Assembly (NCBI RefSeq): GCF_000484635.1
Contig: NZ_AXVM01000003.1
Span: forward strand, 248,001-312,000
Origin: Comamonas badia DSM 17552
GTDB taxonomy: Bacteria; Pseudomonadota; Gammaproteobacteria; Burkholderiales; Burkholderiaceae_C
Direction of reading: 5' to 3'
DNA: 64,000 nucleotides
Shown here: positions 7,926 through 16,953 of the stretch, one piece after another
How the letters are laid out: the number at the start of each line of letters is the position of its first letter
Position numbering within the stretch: the stretch's first letter is position 1
Made by a program: the position numbers and the translations under genes
Notes under the pieces: model-generated
The model's input: only the letters and a program-made list of their open reading frames with translations
What the model was told of the DNA's origin: nothing
Databases searched by the model: none

Positions 7926-8708
7926 TCAGGCCATCAGACGGCCGATCGCGGCGGTGCGCGCCTCGGGCCCCAGGGCCTGGTAGCCACCGTCGCAGGCGTA
8001 GGTGGCGCCGGTGACGAAGCCGGCCTTGTCCGACAGCAGAAAGGTGACGACGTTGGCCACCTCGGCCGGCAGGCCCAGGCGCCCCAGCATGTGGAAGTCC
8101 GCCGCCACGCCATCGGCCTTGGCCTTGTCGCCGCCCGCCATGCCTTCGATGACGGAAGACCAGGTCCAGCCCGGCGACACGGCGTTCACGCGGATCTTCT
8201 GCGGCGCCAGATCGAGCGCGGCATTGCGCGTGAACTGCACGATCGCGGCCTTGCTGATGGGGTAGAGCCAGCGGCCGGTCTGCGCGGCGAAGGCGGAAAT
8301 CGAAGCGAAATTGACGACCGCGCCGCCGCCGCGCTTTTCCATCTCGGGTGTGCAGGCCTGCAGCACCATCGCGGCGCCGATCAGGTTGACGTTCAGCGTG
8401 GTGTTCCACTCGGCGCGCGTGGAGGCGGCGCCGTTGTCCACGTACGAAGCGGCGCAGTTGACCAGATAGTCGATGCCGCCGAAGGCGGCGACGGTGTCCT
8501 TGACGCAGGCAGCGATGGAGGCGTCGTCCGACACATCGGTGCGGATGAAGCGGCTGCCCGCGTGGCGCGCCTCAACCTGCGGGCCCTTGGTGGTGTCGAT
8601 GTCGGCGATGACGACCTTGCAGCCTTCGGCCACCAGCGCGGCAACGACGCCCTCGCCGATCATGGTGGCGCCGCCGGTCACGATGGCTACCTTGTTGTGC
8701 ATGCTCAT
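7926..8708 (-). CDS. Short-chain dehydrogenase/reductase
   Basis: A 260-residue classical SDR with a modified glycine-rich nucleotide motif (TGGATMIGEG), an NCAAS segment in place of the usual NNAG, and the catalytic set S (FASISAF), YxxxK (YPISK). A GACAGGAGACAT ribosome site precedes the start. It is first in the operon that continues into the StyA-like gene 70 bases downstream. In indole-oxidation clusters an SDR converts 3-hydroxyindolin-2-one to isatin. That role fits here but is inferred from gene order. Confidence 0.85.
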   Translation of the reverse strand: MSMHNKVAIVTGGATMIGEGVVAALVAEGCKVVIADIDTTKGPQVEARHAGSRFIRTDVSDDASIAACVKDTVAAFGGIDYLVNCAASYVDNGAASTRAEWNTTLNVNLIGAAMVLQACTPEMEKRGGGAVVNFASISAFAAQTGRWLYPISKAAIVQFTRNAALDLAPQKIRVNAVSPGWTWSSVIEGMAGGDKAKADGVAADFHMLGRLGLPAEVANVVTFLLSDKAGFVTGATYACDGGYQALGPEARTAAIGRLMA

Positions 8709-8851
8709 ATGTCTCCTGTCGGTGGGTTCCGGGACGCCGGAACGGGAGCCATCAGTATGCGAAACCGCCTGGGGTTGCGATGTCCGGAATACGCGGCTGC
8801 GCTATCCGCCACGCGCAAGGCGATGCTGCGACGCAGCATCGCCGCAGTTGC

Positions 8852-9844
8852 TCAGCGCCGCGCCAGCGTGGCCGACGGCGGCTCGCCGAAGCGCTCGCGG
8901 TAATAGGCCGAGAAGCGGCCGAGGTGGAAAAACCCGAAGCGATAGGCCTCTTGCAGCACGGTGACCGGCTCGCCATGGACCGCCGCCTGCCGCAGCCGTT
9001 CGTGGATGCGCTGCAGCCGCACCTCGCGCAGCCAGGCGTTGGGCGTGGTCTCCAGATGGCGGCGGAAGCCCTCCTGCAGCGTGCGTTCACTGACGCAGGC
9101 GGCCCGGGCGATGTCCGCCAGCGTCAGTGCCTGTTCGGCATGGGCTTCGATGAATTCGCGCGCGCGCTGCACATGCCGGGGCAGCGCCGCCTGCGTGTCC
9201 GCCCGCAGCAGCGCGCTGGCACTGTGCGGCTGCAGGCTGAACAGGCCTTGCAACAGAAACTCCTGCATGGCCACGGCCGCCGCGGCGTAGCCCAGCCATA
9301 CGGCGCCATTGGTGTCGATGTTGCGCGCCAGATCCAGCACCGCCTTGCACCAGGGCGCCGCCGGCCCCGACTGCTGCGCCAAGGCAAGCTCGAAGTCCAG
9401 CGGCGCGCCAGGCTGGCCCGCGCCAACGGCCAGGCGCTGTTCCATCAGCGCCCGCGGTATATGCAGCAGGATTTGCGCGCAGCCGGCGCGCCAGCGCATG
9501 GCCACTGGCTGATCCGGCGAAAGCACCACGGCGGTGGCCGGGTCTGACTGGATCTGCGCATGCCCGTACCGGATGTCGGCCTGCCCCGCCACTGGAATCT
9601 GCACGAGGTAGAAATCCTGCAGGCAGCCGGGCGTGATCTGCACATCTGCCCCATAGGCCAGATAGTTCAGCGACAGTGCCCCCACACGCACGCTGTGCAT
9701 GTGGCAATCCATGCGCTCACCCGCCTTGAGCTGCTGCAGACCATGCGCGCAGAAGACCCGCGCGACCTCGTCGCGCGCCTGCTCAACGTCGCCGCTGGCA
9801 AAAACCGGGTACTGCCCGAGCCACCGGGCAGGTGCGTGCAGCAT
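8852..9844 (-). CDS. AraC/XylS-family activator
   Basis: A 330-residue regulator. Residues about 1-200 form an AraC-binding-like sensor domain and about 225-325 hold two helix-turn-helix motifs (LADIARAACVSERTLQEGF; then YRFGFFHLGRFSAYYRERFG). It is 143 bases upstream of, and codirectional with, the SDR-monooxygenase operon, so it is the likely activator. It is similar throughout to the AraC gene at 15323-16309, so the two probably arose by duplication and bracket the block they regulate. Confidence 0.9.
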   Translation of the reverse strand: MLHAPARWLGQYPVFASGDVEQARDEVARVFCAHGLQQLKAGERMDCHMHSVRVGALSLNYLAYGADVQITPGCLQDFYLVQIPVAGQADIRYGHAQIQSDPATAVVLSPDQPVAMRWRAGCAQILLHIPRALMEQRLAVGAGQPGAPLDFELALAQQSGPAAPWCKAVLDLARNIDTNGAVWLGYAAAAVAMQEFLLQGLFSLQPHSASALLRADTQAALPRHVQRAREFIEAHAEQALTLADIARAACVSERTLQEGFRRHLETTPNAWLREVRLQRIHERLRQAAVHGEPVTVLQEAYRFGFFHLGRFSAYYRERFGEPPSATLARR

Positions 9845-9981
9845 GGTGCAAAGTGGCGCGAACCCTGCGGCCCGCGTTCATCGTCCTGAAACCTTGACTG
9901 TGCACGCTCGCCGGTGTTTTGACAACTGCACGCCCGCCAGCGCAAGGCGTGGCGTGCAGCGCCCCGTCACACAAACCCGGC

Positions 9982-11514
9982 TCAAGCCGCCACCTTGGTG
10001 CGCAGACCCAGCGCCAGCTCGTGCTCGCCCAGCGCCTTGCCCTTGGGGTCCAGCAGGGCCGCGGCACGCAGACCGGCCAGCTTCACGCCCGCATCGGGCT
10101 GGCCTGCAAGCTGCGGCACGGCGTACATCAGGCGGTCGAACTTGCCCTCGCCGCGCGCATGCGTGTCGCTGTAGCCCTTGATGAGCTGGCGGCAGCGCAG
10201 GATTTCCGCCGCCAGGGGCGCATCCCCGGCGTCGAGCGCGCGCTCGGCCACCGCCATCCAGGCCTGCCAGTGGGTCTGCTCCTCGGCGTGGCGGCGGTTG
10301 CCCCGGCGCCAGCGCGCCAGGCCCGCCATCATGTGCAACTGCAGGTGGCCGCGCAAGGTATGGGTGCGGATGCGCCGTCCCTTGTCCAGGCGCGGCGCGA
10401 GCCAGCCCTTGACGCTGGGCGAGCGGTCCAGCCAGTTGGCCCATTTCACCGGCATCAGGCCCATGATTTCTTCCAGCCGCGGGTGGAAGAACTCCTCCAT
10501 GCCGAAGACATCACCCTCCTTGCCGCCCACCTCGCCGCGGATGCGGGTGAAGCGGTCGGAGCGCGTCTTGAGGTTGGCCACGCGGATCACGTCGTCGTAG
10601 GACATGGCGACCGCAATCCAGTGCGCGGCGGCAATCGTCAGCGTGGCTTCCCCGGGCTGCGGATCGCGTTTGGCAAAACGCGCCACGTTGTCCAGGTATT
10701 CGCTGCCGTAGGCCACGTCCTGCCAATCGACCACGCGCGCCAGGCCCTCGCCCAGCCAGTCCCACGCGGCCTGCGGGAAATCGCTGCGGATGCGCGTGAG
10801 CAGCGGCGCCAGCGCCGCGCTGGCGGCCTTTTCAGGCAGCGCGCGCGGGGCGGTCTTCATGGCTTCGGCCTTGGCCACCAGCGCCGGGGGCATGGTGCGC
10901 GTGCGTGCCAGTTCGGCGGCGGCGCGCAGCGCCTTGAGGCTGGCCTGCACGCCCTTGCCGCTGTGCTCCACCACTTTCTCGAACGCCTGCTGGTGAAACG
11001 GCAGCACGTCGCAACCGGCCAGCGCGCCAAACAGGCTCGATGAAATCACGCTGCCGTTGTCAATCGCGAGCTGCTGCATGTCGTCGGCCACCAGCTTGCG
11101 CGCGGACTGGCGCACCAGCGCCAGCACCTCGGCGCTGTCGGCCGCGCCATCGCCGGGCACGACTTTTTCCTGCACCGCGAAGGTGCGGTGCGTGCTGGTG
11201 ACGACGGTGGTGCGGTTGGGCGTGACGAGACCGCGCGCCACGGCGCGGCCGGCTTCCATCAGCTCGGCGGAGATCAGGATGTCCACTTCGCCGGGGATGG
11301 GCATCTGCGCCAGCACCGGCGTCTTGCCCGGCGTGGGTTCGACCATCTCGACGTAGTAGATGGTGGCGCCGGTGCGCTGCGCCACGCCCGCCACGGAGGT
11401 GGCCTGCGCGGTCCAGCCGGCGTCTTCCGCCAGCGTGACGATCCAGTCCTGCAGCACGCCGCCGCCCTGGCCGCCCAGGGCCATGATGGCCACGGTGATC
11501 ATGCGGGGCTTCAT
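9982..11514 (-). CDS. iorB: Indolepyruvate oxidoreductase subunit beta (IorB-like)
   Basis: A 510-residue protein. Residues 1-200 are the pyruvate ferredoxin oxidoreductase gamma-like domain (GGQGGGVLQDWIV near residue 14; SVAGVAQRTGATIYY). The remainder is the long C-terminal extension seen in proteobacterial forms. It oxidatively decarboxylates aryl 2-oxoacids such as indole-3-pyruvate to the aryl-acetyl-CoA together with IorA. ATG 11514 overlaps the iorA stop (ATGA). An upstream extension of this frame lies inside iorA and is not real. Context suggests catabolism of indolic or aromatic amino acids. Confidence 0.85.
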   Translation of the reverse strand: MKPRMITVAIMALGGQGGGVLQDWIVTLAEDAGWTAQATSVAGVAQRTGATIYYVEMVEPTPGKTPVLAQMPIPGEVDILISAELMEAGRAVARGLVTPNRTTVVTSTHRTFAVQEKVVPGDGAADSAEVLALVRQSARKLVADDMQQLAIDNGSVISSSLFGALAGCDVLPFHQQAFEKVVEHSGKGVQASLKALRAAAELARTRTMPPALVAKAEAMKTAPRALPEKAASAALAPLLTRIRSDFPQAAWDWLGEGLARVVDWQDVAYGSEYLDNVARFAKRDPQPGEATLTIAAAHWIAVAMSYDDVIRVANLKTRSDRFTRIRGEVGGKEGDVFGMEEFFHPRLEEIMGLMPVKWANWLDRSPSVKGWLAPRLDKGRRIRTHTLRGHLQLHMMAGLARWRRGNRRHAEEQTHWQAWMAVAERALDAGDAPLAAEILRCRQLIKGYSDTHARGEGKFDRLMYAVPQLAGQPDAGVKLAGLRAAALLDPKGKALGEHELALGLRTKVAA

Positions 11515-13817
11515 GCGCGCACCTCGTCGATCGTTGCGGCGTAGAGCTGCTTGGCGGCGCGCTCGCGCTCGCGCTTGCCCTGCAGCCAGCCGACGGTGCT
11601 GGCGCGCATGCCCGCCAGCCACTTGTCCCAGCCGGTGGGGTTGTTGACCTTGTGCGCCTTGTAGAACGAGGGGCAGAGCACGGCCGCATCGGCCACCTCG
11701 CCGCAATGGCCGCAGGCCACGCAGTCTTCGTCCACGCGCGCCACCGGGTCGGGTTTGAGTGCGTCGCCGCTGGGCGCGAGCGTCAGGCTGGGGCAGCCGG
11801 AGACGCGCATGCAGGCGTGGTCGCCGGAGCAGACCGAGGCATCGACGCCGAACCGTTCCTTGAGCACGCGCTCACCATTTTTGATAGCTGCTCGCGTAAG
11901 CGGCTTCTCGCGCCGCTGGCGATTGAGCATGCATTCGCTTTGCGCGATCACCACCTTGGGGCCGGGTTCTTCAGACGTAAGCGCATCGTGCAGCGCCTGC
12001 TTCATCGCATTCACGTCGTACGTGCGCCCGACGAAGCGCACCCAGGTGACGCCCACGCCGCGCACCGCCGCCTCTATGGGGTGCAGGGTGCTGCGGTTCG
12101 GGTTGGTGTTGCGGGACGACGGGATGTCCTGCCCGCCGGTGGCCGCCGAATAGTTGTTGTCCACGATGACAAACACGTTGTTCTGCTTGTTGAACACCGC
12201 GTTGCCAATGCCGGAGGTCAGCCCGTTGTGCCAGAAGCCGCCATCGCCCATGAAGGCCACGGCCTTCTTGCTGGCGCCCAGCTGCGCCCCCGCGCTGAAC
12301 GCCGAGGCGCTGCTCACCCCCAGGCCGTAGCCCATGGTGGTGGCGCCGATCTCGAACGGCGGCATGATCTGGAACAGGTGGCAGCCGATGTCGGACGACA
12401 CATGGTGCACGCCCAGCTCCTGCTCCACGAGCTTGTAAGCCGAGAAGATCGGCCGCTCGGGGCAGCCCACGCACAGGCCCGGCGGGCGCGGCGGCAGCAG
12501 CTTGCCGATGGCGGCGACGATTTCGGGCACCTCCACCTTGTCCTGCTCGGCCTGGGCGGCGGCTTGGGCAGCCGCCTCTGCGGCGCGTTCAGCAGCCAGT
12601 GCTTCGGCCGTCGGCGCTGCGGCAGGCGCGGCGTCCTCCTTGCGGCGCGTGACGGTGGCCGAAGTCTTGCGCTCCAGCAGATCGGGGCGCTGGCGCTGCA
12701 GAAAGGCGCGCACGCCCTTGCGCAGCACGTCCACGGTGTAGTCGCCGCCCATGGGCAGCACGTCCTTGCCGTGTACCTTGGTGGCCAGGTTCAGCCGTGC
12801 AAGGATGGTGTTCAGGTGCTGCTCGTGGTAGTCGGGCTGGCCTTCTTCCACCACCAGCACCGCCTTCTTGCCGTCGCAAAAGCGCCGCACCTCTTCCTCG
12901 ACCAGCGGGTAGGCGACGTTCAGGATGTACAGCGGCACGCGCGATGCGCCGAACAGGTCGGCCAGCTCCAGCTGCATCAGCGCGCGCAGGGTGTTGTTGG
13001 CCATGCCGCCGAGCATGATGATGCCGACGTCCTCGATTTCGCCGTCGCCGTCGTGGAATTCGTTGAGTTGGCGCTCCTGGATGAACTTCACCGCGGCCGG
13101 CCAGCGCTCGTGGATTTTTTCCTTCTCGTGCAGGAAGGAGGCGGGCGGCAGCACGATGCGGTTCACGTCGCGCACGGGGTTTTCCAGCGCCTGCTTGAGC
13201 GTGAAGGCGGGGCGGCGGTTTTCCTCGGTGATGAAGCTGCCGTGCAGGTGGCAGGAGCGGATGCGCAGCTCCAGCATCACCGGCGTGTTGGTGGCCTCGG
13301 AAAGTTCAAAACCGTCGTGCACCGCCTTGACGATGGCGGGCAGGTTGGGCTGCGGATCGAGCAGCCACATCTGCGACTTCATGGCGAAGGCGTGGGTGCG
13401 TTCCTGCATGATGGACGAGCCCTCGCCGTAGTCCTCGCCGACGATGATGAGCGCGCCGCCCGTCACCCCGCCCGAGGCCAGGTTGGCCAGTGCGTCCGAC
13501 GCCACGTTGGTGCCGACGGTGGATTTCCACGTGACCGCGCCGCGCACCGGGTAGTTGACCGACGCCGACAATGCCGCAGCCGCAGCCGCTTCGCTGGCCG
13601 CGGGCTCGAAGTACACGCCCAGCTCCCTGAGGATGGGCTGGGCATCCGAGAGCACGTCCATCAGGTGCGAAATCGGCGAGCCCTGGTAGCCGGTGACGTA
13701 GCCGACGCCCGCCTCCAGCAAGGCCTTGGTGACGGCGAGGATGCCCTCGCCACGGAACACGGTGCCCGCGGGCACCCGCAATTGCTCGACTTCCTTGACG
13801 AAGGAACGCTCTGCCAT
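11511..13817 (-). CDS. iorA: Indolepyruvate oxidoreductase subunit alpha (IorA-like)
   Basis: A 768-residue subunit with an N-terminal pyrimidine-binding region (GYQGSPISH), a central TPP-binding motif (GDGGFWHNG... ending in VDNNYSAATGG, about residues 515-560) and C-terminal ferredoxin-like cysteines (CSGDHACMRVSGC; CVACGHCGEVADAAVLC). It catalyses CoA-dependent oxidative decarboxylation of aryl pyruvates. An Ala/Glu-rich linker sits near residues 395-425. About 30 bases at 11877-11904 resemble a dispersed genomic repeat lying in frame inside the gene. The neighbours iorB and a RidA-family gene suggest one transcript. Confidence 0.9.
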   Translation of the reverse strand: MAERSFVKEVEQLRVPAGTVFRGEGILAVTKALLEAGVGYVTGYQGSPISHLMDVLSDAQPILRELGVYFEPAASEAAAAAALSASVNYPVRGAVTWKSTVGTNVASDALANLASGGVTGGALIIVGEDYGEGSSIMQERTHAFAMKSQMWLLDPQPNLPAIVKAVHDGFELSEATNTPVMLELRIRSCHLHGSFITEENRRPAFTLKQALENPVRDVNRIVLPPASFLHEKEKIHERWPAAVKFIQERQLNEFHDGDGEIEDVGIIMLGGMANNTLRALMQLELADLFGASRVPLYILNVAYPLVEEEVRRFCDGKKAVLVVEEGQPDYHEQHLNTILARLNLATKVHGKDVLPMGGDYTVDVLRKGVRAFLQRQRPDLLERKTSATVTRRKEDAAPAAAPTAEALAAERAAEAAAQAAAQAEQDKVEVPEIVAAIGKLLPPRPPGLCVGCPERPIFSAYKLVEQELGVHHVSSDIGCHLFQIMPPFEIGATTMGYGLGVSSASAFSAGAQLGASKKAVAFMGDGGFWHNGLTSGIGNAVFNKQNNVFVIVDNNYSAATGGQDIPSSRNTNPNRSTLHPIEAAVRGVGVTWVRFVGRTYDVNAMKQALHDALTSEEPGPKVVIAQSECMLNRQRREKPLTRAAIKNGERVLKERFGVDASVCSGDHACMRVSGCPSLTLAPSGDALKPDPVARVDEDCVACGHCGEVADAAVLCPSFYKAHKVNNPTGWDKWLAGMRASTVGWLQGKRERERAAKQLYAATIDEVRA
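11877..11904. repeat. Dispersed palindromic-repeat fragment inside iorA
   Basis: The segment TTTTTGATAGCTGCTCGCG matches one arm of the intergenic repeat seen in full at 42736-42792. It is in frame and encodes part of a loop before a cysteine-rich region. Confidence 0.45.
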
Positions 13818-13870
13818 GTTTGCTCTCCTGCACGTCCGCGCTCCGCTTGGGGCGCGGACGGCTCCTGCGC

Positions 13871-14284
13871 CTAGTCCGCCAGCACGGCGGTGGCTTCGAT
13901 CTCGACCAGAAAATCCGGCAGGGCCAGCGACTGCACCCCGAGGAAGGTATTGGCCGCCGGTTCTGCCCCGCCATAGAAGGCGACGATTTCACCGCTGACC
14001 GGCCCGAGCTTGTCCGGGCTGTGGTTGACCACGTAGGTGCGCAGCCGCACCACGTCGGCCGGCGTGGCGCCGCAGGCGGCCAGCACCTCGCGCAGGTTGG
14101 CCAGTGCCTGGCGCGTCTGCGCCACCAGGTCGCCCGCGCCCACGAGCTCACCCTTGGCGTTCCAGGCCACCTGACCGGCCAGATGCAGCGTGCGCCCGCC
14201 GTTCTGCTCCACCGCGTGGGAGAAGCCGAACGGCACGGCGGCGTACATCGACGGCGGATTGACCGCCTTGCGACGCGTCGTCAT
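13871..14284 (-). CDS. RidA/YjgF-family protein
   Basis: A 137-residue Rid-family protein (LHLAGQVAWNAKGELVG; QTRQALANLREVLAACGA; VRLRTYVVNH). Rid proteins hydrolyse reactive enamine/imine intermediates, and some subfamilies belong to aromatic degradation pathways. The start at 14284 lies just after the stop of the upstream cyclase gene at 14296. Its position between the cyclase hydrolase and iorA suggests a pathway-specific role in handling a nitrogen-containing intermediate, rather than general RidA duty. That role is inferred. Confidence 0.85.
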   Translation of the reverse strand: MTTRRKAVNPPSMYAAVPFGFSHAVEQNGGRTLHLAGQVAWNAKGELVGAGDLVAQTRQALANLREVLAACGATPADVVRLRTYVVNHSPDKLGPVSGEIVAFYGGAEPAANTFLGVQSLALPDFLVEIEATAVLAD

Positions 14285-14295
14285 GGCAGCGCCTC

Positions 14296-15072
14296 TCAGG
14301 GTACCAGCGCCAGCACGCGCAGCGGGCTGCCCGAGCCGTTCTTGAGCTTGAGCGGCGCGGCCAGGATCACGGCGCCGGTGGCCGGCAGCTGGTCCAGGTT
14401 GTTCAGGCACTGCAGGCCGTACTTGTTGGCGCCATGCATCAGCGTGTGGCAGGGGTAGGCCACGGGCCAGGCGTAGGACTGGCCGGCGTCGGTGTTGATG
14501 GTCTCCACGCCAAAGCCACGCACGTCGCGCTTGACCAGCCACTCGACGGCCGCCTGGGTCGGGCCGGGGGTGTGGGCGCCGTCTTCCTTGAGGTTGACGT
14601 AAGAAGCCGGATTGGCCAGGCGCTTGGCCCAGCCGGTGCGGAACAGCACCCAGGCGCCTGCCGGAAAGCGGCCGTGCCTGGCCTCCCAGGCCTCCAGGTG
14701 GTGCACGTCGAGGTTGAAATCTTCATTGGCCGCCACCTCGGCGGTGCAATCGATCACGCAGGCCGGGCCGATGAAGACCTTGAGATCCAGCGTATCGACC
14801 GTGTTGTGCGGATAGTCCTTGCCGGAAATCCAGTGCGCCGGGGCGTCGAAGTGCGTGCCGGTGTGCTCGCCGCAGGTGAAGTTGTTCCAGTACCAGCCCG
14901 GACCCTTGTCGTCGTAGTGGCTGATCTGCTCCTGCTTGAACGCCGCCACCTGGCCGAACTGGGGCGGCAGCACCAGCGGCGGAAAATCTTCCGACAGGAC
15001 ATGCGTCAGGTCAACGATGCGCAGGGCGCCAGAGGCGATGTCCTGTGCGAACTGGGCGAGGGAAGTGGTCAT
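14296..15072 (-). CDS. Cyclase-family hydrolase (isatin hydrolase / kynurenine formamidase-like)
   Basis: A 258-residue metal-dependent hydrolase with the diagnostic HxGTHxD motif at residues 70-76 (HTGTHFD) followed by PAHW. The family contains isatin hydrolase, which opens isatin to isatinate, and bacterial kynurenine formamidase; both lead to anthranilate-type products. ATG 15072 is preceded by AAGGAGC. A longer upstream frame lacks a ribosome site. With the StyA-like oxygenase and SDR in the same block, isatin hydrolysis is the attractive reading, but motif evidence alone cannot separate it from formamidase. Confidence 0.8.
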   Translation of the reverse strand: MTTSLAQFAQDIASGALRIVDLTHVLSEDFPPLVLPPQFGQVAAFKQEQISHYDDKGPGWYWNNFTCGEHTGTHFDAPAHWISGKDYPHNTVDTLDLKVFIGPACVIDCTAEVAANEDFNLDVHHLEAWEARHGRFPAGAWVLFRTGWAKRLANPASYVNLKEDGAHTPGPTQAAVEWLVKRDVRGFGVETINTDAGQSYAWPVAYPCHTLMHGANKYGLQCLNNLDQLPATGAVILAAPLKLKNGSGSPLRVLALVP

Positions 15073-15322
15073 GGAATGCTCCTTGATTGCGGGGAGATGG
15101 GGGATCAGGCGGGGAAGGCCGGGCAGCGCGCCGCGGGACGCTCCGCCGAACGCCTTGCCATATGCTGCGGCAAAACCCCTGTCCATCGCAAGCCGTTTGG
15201 CGCATGCCCCTATCCACTTTGCGATCAAACCGGCGGCTTTCGGGAGAAACCAAGGGAAAGCCCTATGGACGGGCAGAACGGGATGCCAGATACTTCAAAC
15301 CTAAACTATTTGCTCGCCGGTC

Positions 15323-16309
15323 ATGTCCATGCCCTCGCCCGCCGCATCCGGCATCCGCTTGCTGGATTCCTTCCCGCTGATCCGCTCGCGCTCGATCGAA
15401 GAGGCGCAGCAGCGTGTGGGCGACGTGTTCTCGCGCCACCGCCTGCAGGTGCAGGGCCGGGCCAGGGGGCTGGATCTCTGGCACAACCGGGTGACGCTGG
15501 GCCAGTCCTCGCTCAACGTGCTGCATTACGGTGCCGAGGTGGACATCGATCCGGGTGAGCGCGGCGACTTCTATCTGGTGCAGCTGCCGCTTACGGGCTG
15601 CGCGCGCATCACCAGCGGCAGCCACGCCGTGGATGTCAATGAAAACGTGCTCAGCGTGCTGCAGCCGCGCACGCCCAGCCGCATGCGCTGGAGCCCCGAT
15701 TGCACCATGCTGCTGCTGCAGACCCCCAGCAGCGTGGTGCAGGAGTACGTCGGCGAGGGCGAGCGCCCGCGCATGGCGCTGTCGCGCCGCAGGGGCGAGC
15801 CCGAAGTCGCCGCCTGGTGCCAGGCGATGCTGGACATGGCGCGCAACATCGACCAGTTCGCCGCGCAATGGCAGGCCCACCCCACGGCCACCGCGGCCAT
15901 GGAAGGCTTTCTGCTCACCGCCTTCTCCTGCCTGCTGCACCAGCCCGACGCCGCCGGCACGCCCGATGCCCCCGTCGAGGCCCGCAGCCTGCGCCGCGCC
16001 AAGGAATACATCCACGCGCACCTGGACCGCCCCCTCGCCCTGGCGGACATCGCGCGCCATGCCTGCGTGAGCCCGCGCACGCTGGAGCTCGTCTTCAAGC
16101 GCCACGGCGAACCCGCCCCGCTCGCCTACGCCCGCCAGCAGCGCCTGCAGGCGGCGCACGGCATGCTCAGGGGCGCCGCGCGCGACGGCCAGGCCGTGGG
16201 CGTCACCGACGTCGCCCTGGCCTTCGGCTTCGTGCACATGGGCCGCTTCAGCGCCCAGTACCGCGCGCGGTTCGGCTGCCTGCCCTCGCAGACGCTCAAG
16301 GCGGTCTGA
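15323..16309 (+). CDS. AraC/XylS-family activator
   Basis: A 328-residue regulator with an N-terminal AraC-binding-like domain and a C-terminal pair of helix-turn-helix motifs (LADIARHACVSPRTLELVF; ALAFGFVHMGRFSAQYRARFG). It is divergent from the cyclase-rid-iorA-iorB operon, with a 250-base shared upstream region, so it probably controls that operon. It is paralogous to the regulator at 8852-9844. The start is not well marked by a ribosome site, and an ATG six bases downstream (15329) is possible. Confidence 0.9.
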   Translation: MSMPSPAASGIRLLDSFPLIRSRSIEEAQQRVGDVFSRHRLQVQGRARGLDLWHNRVTLGQSSLNVLHYGAEVDIDPGERGDFYLVQLPLTGCARITSGSHAVDVNENVLSVLQPRTPSRMRWSPDCTMLLLQTPSSVVQEYVGEGERPRMALSRRRGEPEVAAWCQAMLDMARNIDQFAAQWQAHPTATAAMEGFLLTAFSCLLHQPDAAGTPDAPVEARSLRRAKEYIHAHLDRPLALADIARHACVSPRTLELVFKRHGEPAPLAYARQQRLQAAHGMLRGAARDGQAVGVTDVALAFGFVHMGRFSAQYRARFGCLPSQTLKAV

Positions 16310-16442
16310 GCTGAATCCGCGCGGATACCCGCGCAGGCGCAAACCTGCGTGCGCGGTGCTGCTTTGACGCGGCCGCACGCCGCGGTTGCCGCCGCGTGCA
16401 TAGACTGTGGGCCTTCCCGGAACCGGGCTCACGGAGAACACC

Positions 16443-16913
16443 ATGCACGAACAACGGCTTTCCTACAGGGACGCATCGCCCGAGGCTTTCAAGGCCCTGC
16501 TGCACACCGAAATGCAGGTGCACAAGACGGGCATCGAGGAATCGCTGCTGGAACTGGTGAAGATGCGCGCCTCGCAGATCAACGGCTGCGGTTATTGCCT
16601 GGACATGCACAGCAAGGATGCGGTTGCGCAGGGCGAGACCCTGCAGCGCCTGGTGCTGCTCTCGGCCTGGCGCGAGGCACCCAGCTTCTACACCGAGCGC
16701 GAGCGCGCCGCGCTGGCGTGGACCGAAGCCATCACGCAGATTGCCACCCACGGCGTGCCGGACGATCTCTACAACGAGGTGCGCAAGCATTTTGACGAAA
16801 AAGCCCTCGTCGATCTCACGCTGGCGGTGATTTCCATCAACAGCTGGAACCGCATGGCGATTGCGTTCCGCGCCAAGGTGGGCGACTACGTGAGCCCGCA
16901 CGGCAAGCCATAG
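16443..16913 (+). CDS. AhpD-like carboxymuconolactone decarboxylase family protein
   Basis: A 156-residue CMD-domain protein with the redox CxxC followed by His (CGYCLDMH, about residue 40) typical of AhpD-like peroxidase or alkylhydroperoxidase proteins. The N-terminal segment MRASQINGCGYC is a family hallmark. ATG 16443 follows GGAGAACACC. It stands alone between the AraC gene and the convergent selB. The physiological substrate is unknown; a thiol-dependent peroxide defence role is likely. Confidence 0.85.
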   Translation: MHEQRLSYRDASPEAFKALLHTEMQVHKTGIEESLLELVKMRASQINGCGYCLDMHSKDAVAQGETLQRLVLLSAWREAPSFYTERERAALAWTEAITQIATHGVPDDLYNEVRKHFDEKALVDLTLAVISINSWNRMAIAFRAKVGDYVSPHGKP

Positions 16914-16953
16914 CGACCGGCGCGATGGCGGCCCCTGGCATGAACACGCCCGT

